This document shows positions 27,818 to 30,295 of a stretch of DNA of 30,295 bases, piece after piece. The first letter of the stretch is position 1; the number at the start of each line of letters is the position of its first letter. Both the position numbers and the translations under genes were made by a program. A model generated the notes under the pieces. The model saw nothing but the letters and a program-made list of their open reading frames with translations. It was not told the DNA's origin and made no database searches. The stretch comes from UBA9337 sp036584565. Lineage in GTDB: Bacteria > Patescibacteriota > Minisyncoccia > Moranbacterales > UBA9337. The DNA is taken from positions 1-30,295 of the forward strand of contig JAZHDF010000014.1 in the NCBI GenBank assembly GCA_036584565.1, given 5' to 3'.

Positions 27818-28648
27818 ATGTCAATCAAAGTTTACAAAAGAAATAACGCCGGTCGAAGGAATATGACCATTATCAAACCGGAGGGTGTTACCAATAAGAA
27901 GCCGGAAAAAGCCTTGCTTACCTCTTTGAATAGGAGCGCAGGGAGAGCCGGCGGAAAAATTTCCGTTCGTCATAGAGGCGGCGGTCATAAGCGCCGATAT
28001 CGGATTATAGATTTTAAGCAGGACAAATTGGGCATTGCCGGAAAAGTTGTTGCTATCGAAAAAGATCCTAATCGTTCTGCCTTATTAGCCTTGATTGTTT
28101 ACGCGGACGGAGAAAAGAGATATGTCTTGGCCTCCGAAGGGATGGAAGTCGGCAAAGAAATTATTGCGGACAAGATAGCTTCTTTTGATAAAGGCAATAG
28201 AATGCAATTGAAAAATATTCCGGTGGGAACATCTCTATGCAATGTTGAAATGACTATCGGCAAGGGCGGTCAATTGGCCAGAAGTGCCGGTTCCAGTGTT
28301 TTATTGATGGGTTTGGATGGAGATAAGGCCCAATTAAAGATGTCCTCGGGAGAGATCAGATTGATAAATAGCAATTGCTTTGCCACTATCGGTCAGGTTA
28401 GCAATTTTGAGCACGGAGTAGAAAAAATAGGTAAGGCCGGGAGAAAAAGATGGTTGGGATTTCGTCCGACTGTCAGAGGAAGCGCCATGAATCCGGTTGA
28501 TCATCCGCACGGAGGAGGAGAGGGTAAACAAGGAATCGGATTGAAATATCCTAAAACTCCTTGGGGTAAAATAGCTCTCGGCAAGAAGACTCGCAATAAG
28601 AAGAAATACAGCAATAAATTCATTGTTAAGCGAAGGACCAAGAAATAG
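27818..28648 (+). CDS. rplB: 50S ribosomal protein L2, at an unusual position
   Basis: Universally conserved protein needed for subunit joining and peptidyl transfer, 276 residues. Diagnostic are RHRGGGHKRRYRIIDFKQDK, the KVVAIEKDPNRSALLALIVYADGEKRY region, SAGSSVLLMG and NPVDHPHGGGEGKQ with its conserved His. Complete and apparently functional. In the canonical S10 operon L2 lies between L23 and S19; here it lies after L22 and before S3. Its downstream spacer (121 nt) carries one of the repeat-like pre-start sequences. Confidence 0.99.
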   Translation: MSIKVYKRNNAGRRNMTIIKPEGVTNKKPEKALLTSLNRSAGRAGGKISVRHRGGGHKRRYRIIDFKQDKLGIAGKVVAIEKDPNRSALLALIVYADGEKRYVLASEGMEVGKEIIADKIASFDKGNRMQLKNIPVGTSLCNVEMTIGKGGQLARSAGSSVLLMGLDGDKAQLKMSSGEIRLINSNCFATIGQVSNFEHGVEKIGKAGRKRWLGFRPTVRGSAMNPVDHPHGGGEGKQGIGLKYPKTPWGKIALGKKTRNKKKYSNKFIVKRRTKK

Positions 28649-28769
28649 GCAGTTGTTAAAGTATATTGATTGAGGAAATAATATTTAATAATATAAGAAA
28701 AGAGTTTGAATAATTAATTGCAATTTATAAAGATATTTTCATATAAATTGGTAATTTGCAGAGAATAAT

Positions 28770-29423
28770 ATGGGACAAAAAGTTAATCCAAAGGGCTTTA
28801 GAATAGGTATCACCACCACTTGGCGTTCAAGATGGTTTGGCGGTAAAAATTGTGCCAGAAATCTTAAAGAAGATGTTAGACTTAGAGCTTTTATCATGAA
28901 GAAATGGAAGCAGGCTTCCATCTCGGATGTTGAAATAGAAAGATCTGATAATGATATTAAGATTATTATTTTGACTTCTCGTCCCGGAGTTTTAATCGGT
29001 AGGGGCGGTTTGGGAATAGAGGATATCAGTAAAGCGGTGAAGAAAAATTTCTTTTCGGGTAGTCGAGTGGCGATTAAAATTGACATAAAAGAAGTTAAGG
29101 ATTTTGAATCAAATGCCTCCATTGTAGCTCAGCAAGTAGCGGAACAATTGGAAAAAAGAATTCCTTTTCGTCGCGTTTTAAAAACAACCTTGGATCAAGC
29201 CGATAAAAATAAGATTGTAAAAGGAATAAAAGTGGAAATTTCGGGAAGATTGGGCGGGGCGGAAATGTCCAGAAAGGAATGGCTATCTAAGGGAACTATT
29301 CCACTTCAGACTTTGCGGGCCGATATTGATTTCGCCAGAGCGACTGCAACTACCACCTACGGAGCTATCGGGGTAAAAGTTTGGATTTATAAAGGTGAAA
29401 TTTTTGAGGAAAGAAATAATTAG
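28770..29423 (+). CDS. rpsC: 30S ribosomal protein S3
   Basis: mRNA entry-channel protein of the 30S head, 217 residues. MGQKVNPKGFRIGITTTWRS at the start, the KH domain GVLIGRGGLGIEDI, and the C-terminal GRLGGAEMSRKEW with ADIDFARATATTTYGAIGVKVWIYKGE are all present. The ATG is preceded by GTAATTTGCAGAGAATAAT, close to the sequences before rpsG and fusA, rather than a canonical Shine-Dalgarno. Confidence 0.99.
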   Translation: MGQKVNPKGFRIGITTTWRSRWFGGKNCARNLKEDVRLRAFIMKKWKQASISDVEIERSDNDIKIIILTSRPGVLIGRGGLGIEDISKAVKKNFFSGSRVAIKIDIKEVKDFESNASIVAQQVAEQLEKRIPFRRVLKTTLDQADKNKIVKGIKVEISGRLGGAEMSRKEWLSKGTIPLQTLRADIDFARATATTTYGAIGVKVWIYKGEIFEERNN

Positions 29424-29459
29424 AATTTTAGATAATATTTATTGATTTAAGAAAAATAT

Positions 29460-29873
29460 ATGTTGTTAATGCCGAGAAAAGTTAAACACAGAAAGGTTCA
29501 CCGCGGTGGTCCGATTAAAGGTAAAACCACTCGGGGGAGTAAGGTGAGTTTTGGAGCTTTCGGTTTGAAGGCTATTGACGGAGGTCTTATTTCCGCCAGG
29601 CAAATCGAATCAGCCAGAAGAGCGATGACCAGACATATTCAAAGAGGGGGAAAGATTTGGATAAGAATTTTTTCCGATAAGCCGATGACTAAGAAAGGGG
29701 ATGAAGTGCCGATGGGAAAAGGAAAGGGCTCGGTGGATCATTATGTGGCCAAGATCAGGCCCGGCAAAGTAATGTTTGAAATGGACGGAGTTTCCAAAGA
29801 ATTGGCCAAAAAAGCCATGGAATTGGCTTCTCATAAATTGAGTGTCAAAACAAAATTTGTAGAGAAGGATTAA
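29460..29873 (+). CDS. rplP: 50S ribosomal protein L16
   Basis: Large-subunit protein near the A-site tRNA elbow, 137 residues. Recognised by MPRKVKHRKVHRGGPIKGKT, WIRIFSDKPMTKKGDEVPMGKGKGSVDHYVAKIRPGKVMFE and the terminal AMELASHKLSVKTKFV. ATG 29460 gives MLLMPRK, in line with L16 proteins that begin ML before the PKR/PRK motif; ATG 29469 is a possible alternative. Confidence 0.98.
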   Translation: MLLMPRKVKHRKVHRGGPIKGKTTRGSKVSFGAFGLKAIDGGLISARQIESARRAMTRHIQRGGKIWIRIFSDKPMTKKGDEVPMGKGKGSVDHYVAKIRPGKVMFEMDGVSKELAKKAMELASHKLSVKTKFVEKD

Positions 29874-29931
29874 TTTATACTTGTTAAAATAGTAGCTATT
29901 GAAATCGGTGAATTAAATTTAGATAAATATT

Positions 29932-30123
29932 ATGAAATCCCAAGAATTAAGAGATAAAAATATCAACGAGTTAAATAAGGCTTTAGAGGAAAAGACAAAT
30001 CAAGCGCAAGCCCTAATTTTTGATGTTTCCGTCAAGCAAGCCAAAAATCACCGTGAGCTGAGAAATACCAAGAGAGATATAGCCAGAATTTTAACCGTAA
30101 TAAAGGAGAAAAATAATATATAA
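29932..30123 (+). CDS. rpmC: 50S ribosomal protein L29
   Basis: Small helical-hairpin protein at the exit site, 63 residues. The pattern MKSQELRDKNINELNKALEE, then a NHRELRNTKRDIARILTVI helix, is typical. The stop codon is followed after only 3 nt by the rpsQ ATG, indicating tight coupling. It is 58 nt downstream of rplP. Confidence 0.97.
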   Translation: MKSQELRDKNINELNKALEEKTNQAQALIFDVSVKQAKNHRELRNTKRDIARILTVIKEKNNI

Positions 30124-30126
30124 TAT

Positions 30127-30295
30127 ATGACAGAGAAAAAATTAGAAAAAATTAAAAAGACGATTAAGGGCGTAGTGGTAAGCGATAAAATGGATAAGAC
30201 TATCGTAGTGGCGGTTGAGACCTTCAAGACTCATCCGAAATACCTCAAGAAATATCGTTCTACCAAGAGATATCATGTTCACGATGAGAATAATA
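30127..30295 (+). CDS. rpsQ: 30S ribosomal protein S17, truncated by the window edge
   Basis: Primary 16S rRNA-binding protein. The 56 visible residues begin MTEKKLEKIKKTIKGVVVSD and include KMDKTIVVAVETFKTHPKYLKK and RSTKRYHVHDENN, the core OB-fold of S17. It starts 3 nt after rpmC. The C-terminus lies outside the window. Confidence 0.97.
   Translation, partial: MTEKKLEKIKKTIKGVVVSDKMDKTIVVAVETFKTHPKYLKKYRSTKRYHVHDENN

Noticed and set aside
1..30295. Alternative genetic code with UGA as Gly or Trp, as in some CPR lineages
   Set aside because: UGA ends several genes exactly where their families end (alaS, the 110-residue gene, GxxExxY), and I saw no in-frame UGA inside conserved genes.
1..30295. 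CRISPR array, tRNA, rRNA, transposase or integrase
   Set aside because: I saw no regularly spaced repeats, no cloverleaf-like sequence with a GTTCGAATCC-type arm outside coding DNA, no rRNA segments and no recombinase motifs.

Overview
The window looks like a chromosomal segment of a Candidate Phyla Radiation (Patescibacteria, probably Parcubacteria-type) bacterium. This is an inference. It rests on an alanyl-tRNA synthetase that lacks its C-terminal domain, mostly Shine-Dalgarno-less starts, very AT-rich spacers carrying short palindromes and TTCGTA-type repeats, repeat-derived peptides inside housekeeping enzymes, a small conserved orphan family (15974-16306) and Lys-rich tails on ribosomal proteins. 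UGA is used only as a stop, so the code looks standard (table 11). I found no rRNA, tRNA or CRISPR.

Layout. 1-3.1 kb (+): malic enzyme, then dnaJ behind a near-perfect CIRCE heat-shock operator, then a YraN-family nuclease-like protein. 3.1-8.4 kb (-): two tandem paralogous coiled-coil proteins, a single-RRM RNA-binding protein, DNA polymerase III alpha (dnaE) and a small membrane protein. 8.5-13.8 kb (+): an OMP decarboxylase-family barrel, RNase HII, L32, NusB, RNase III, MnmA and two small unknown genes. 14.0-16.3 kb (+): a short alaS and a small conserved gene. 16.3-18.7 kb (+): a three-gene island (P-loop kinase, HAD-like protein, unknown protein) bounded by a duplicated 93-95 bp sequence and by 24-bp inverted repeats. 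18.8-24.5 kb (+): the str operon (rpsL, rpsG, fusA, tuf), interrupted by a GxxExxY-family gene sitting between inverted repeats. 24.6-30.3 kb (+): the S10 operon from rpsJ into rpsQ, in which rplB has moved from its usual place after rplW to a position after rplV, and rplC has its own promoter and structured leader.

Most of the window is information processing (replication, RNA maturation, tRNA modification and charging, ribosome and elongation factors) plus one chaperone gene. The points most worth following are the GxxExxY cassette in the str operon, the duplicated-end island at 16.3-18.7 kb, the promoter and leader architecture before rplC, the rplB relocation, the CIRCE before dnaJ, and the SD-led four-codon leader frame in front of rpsL.
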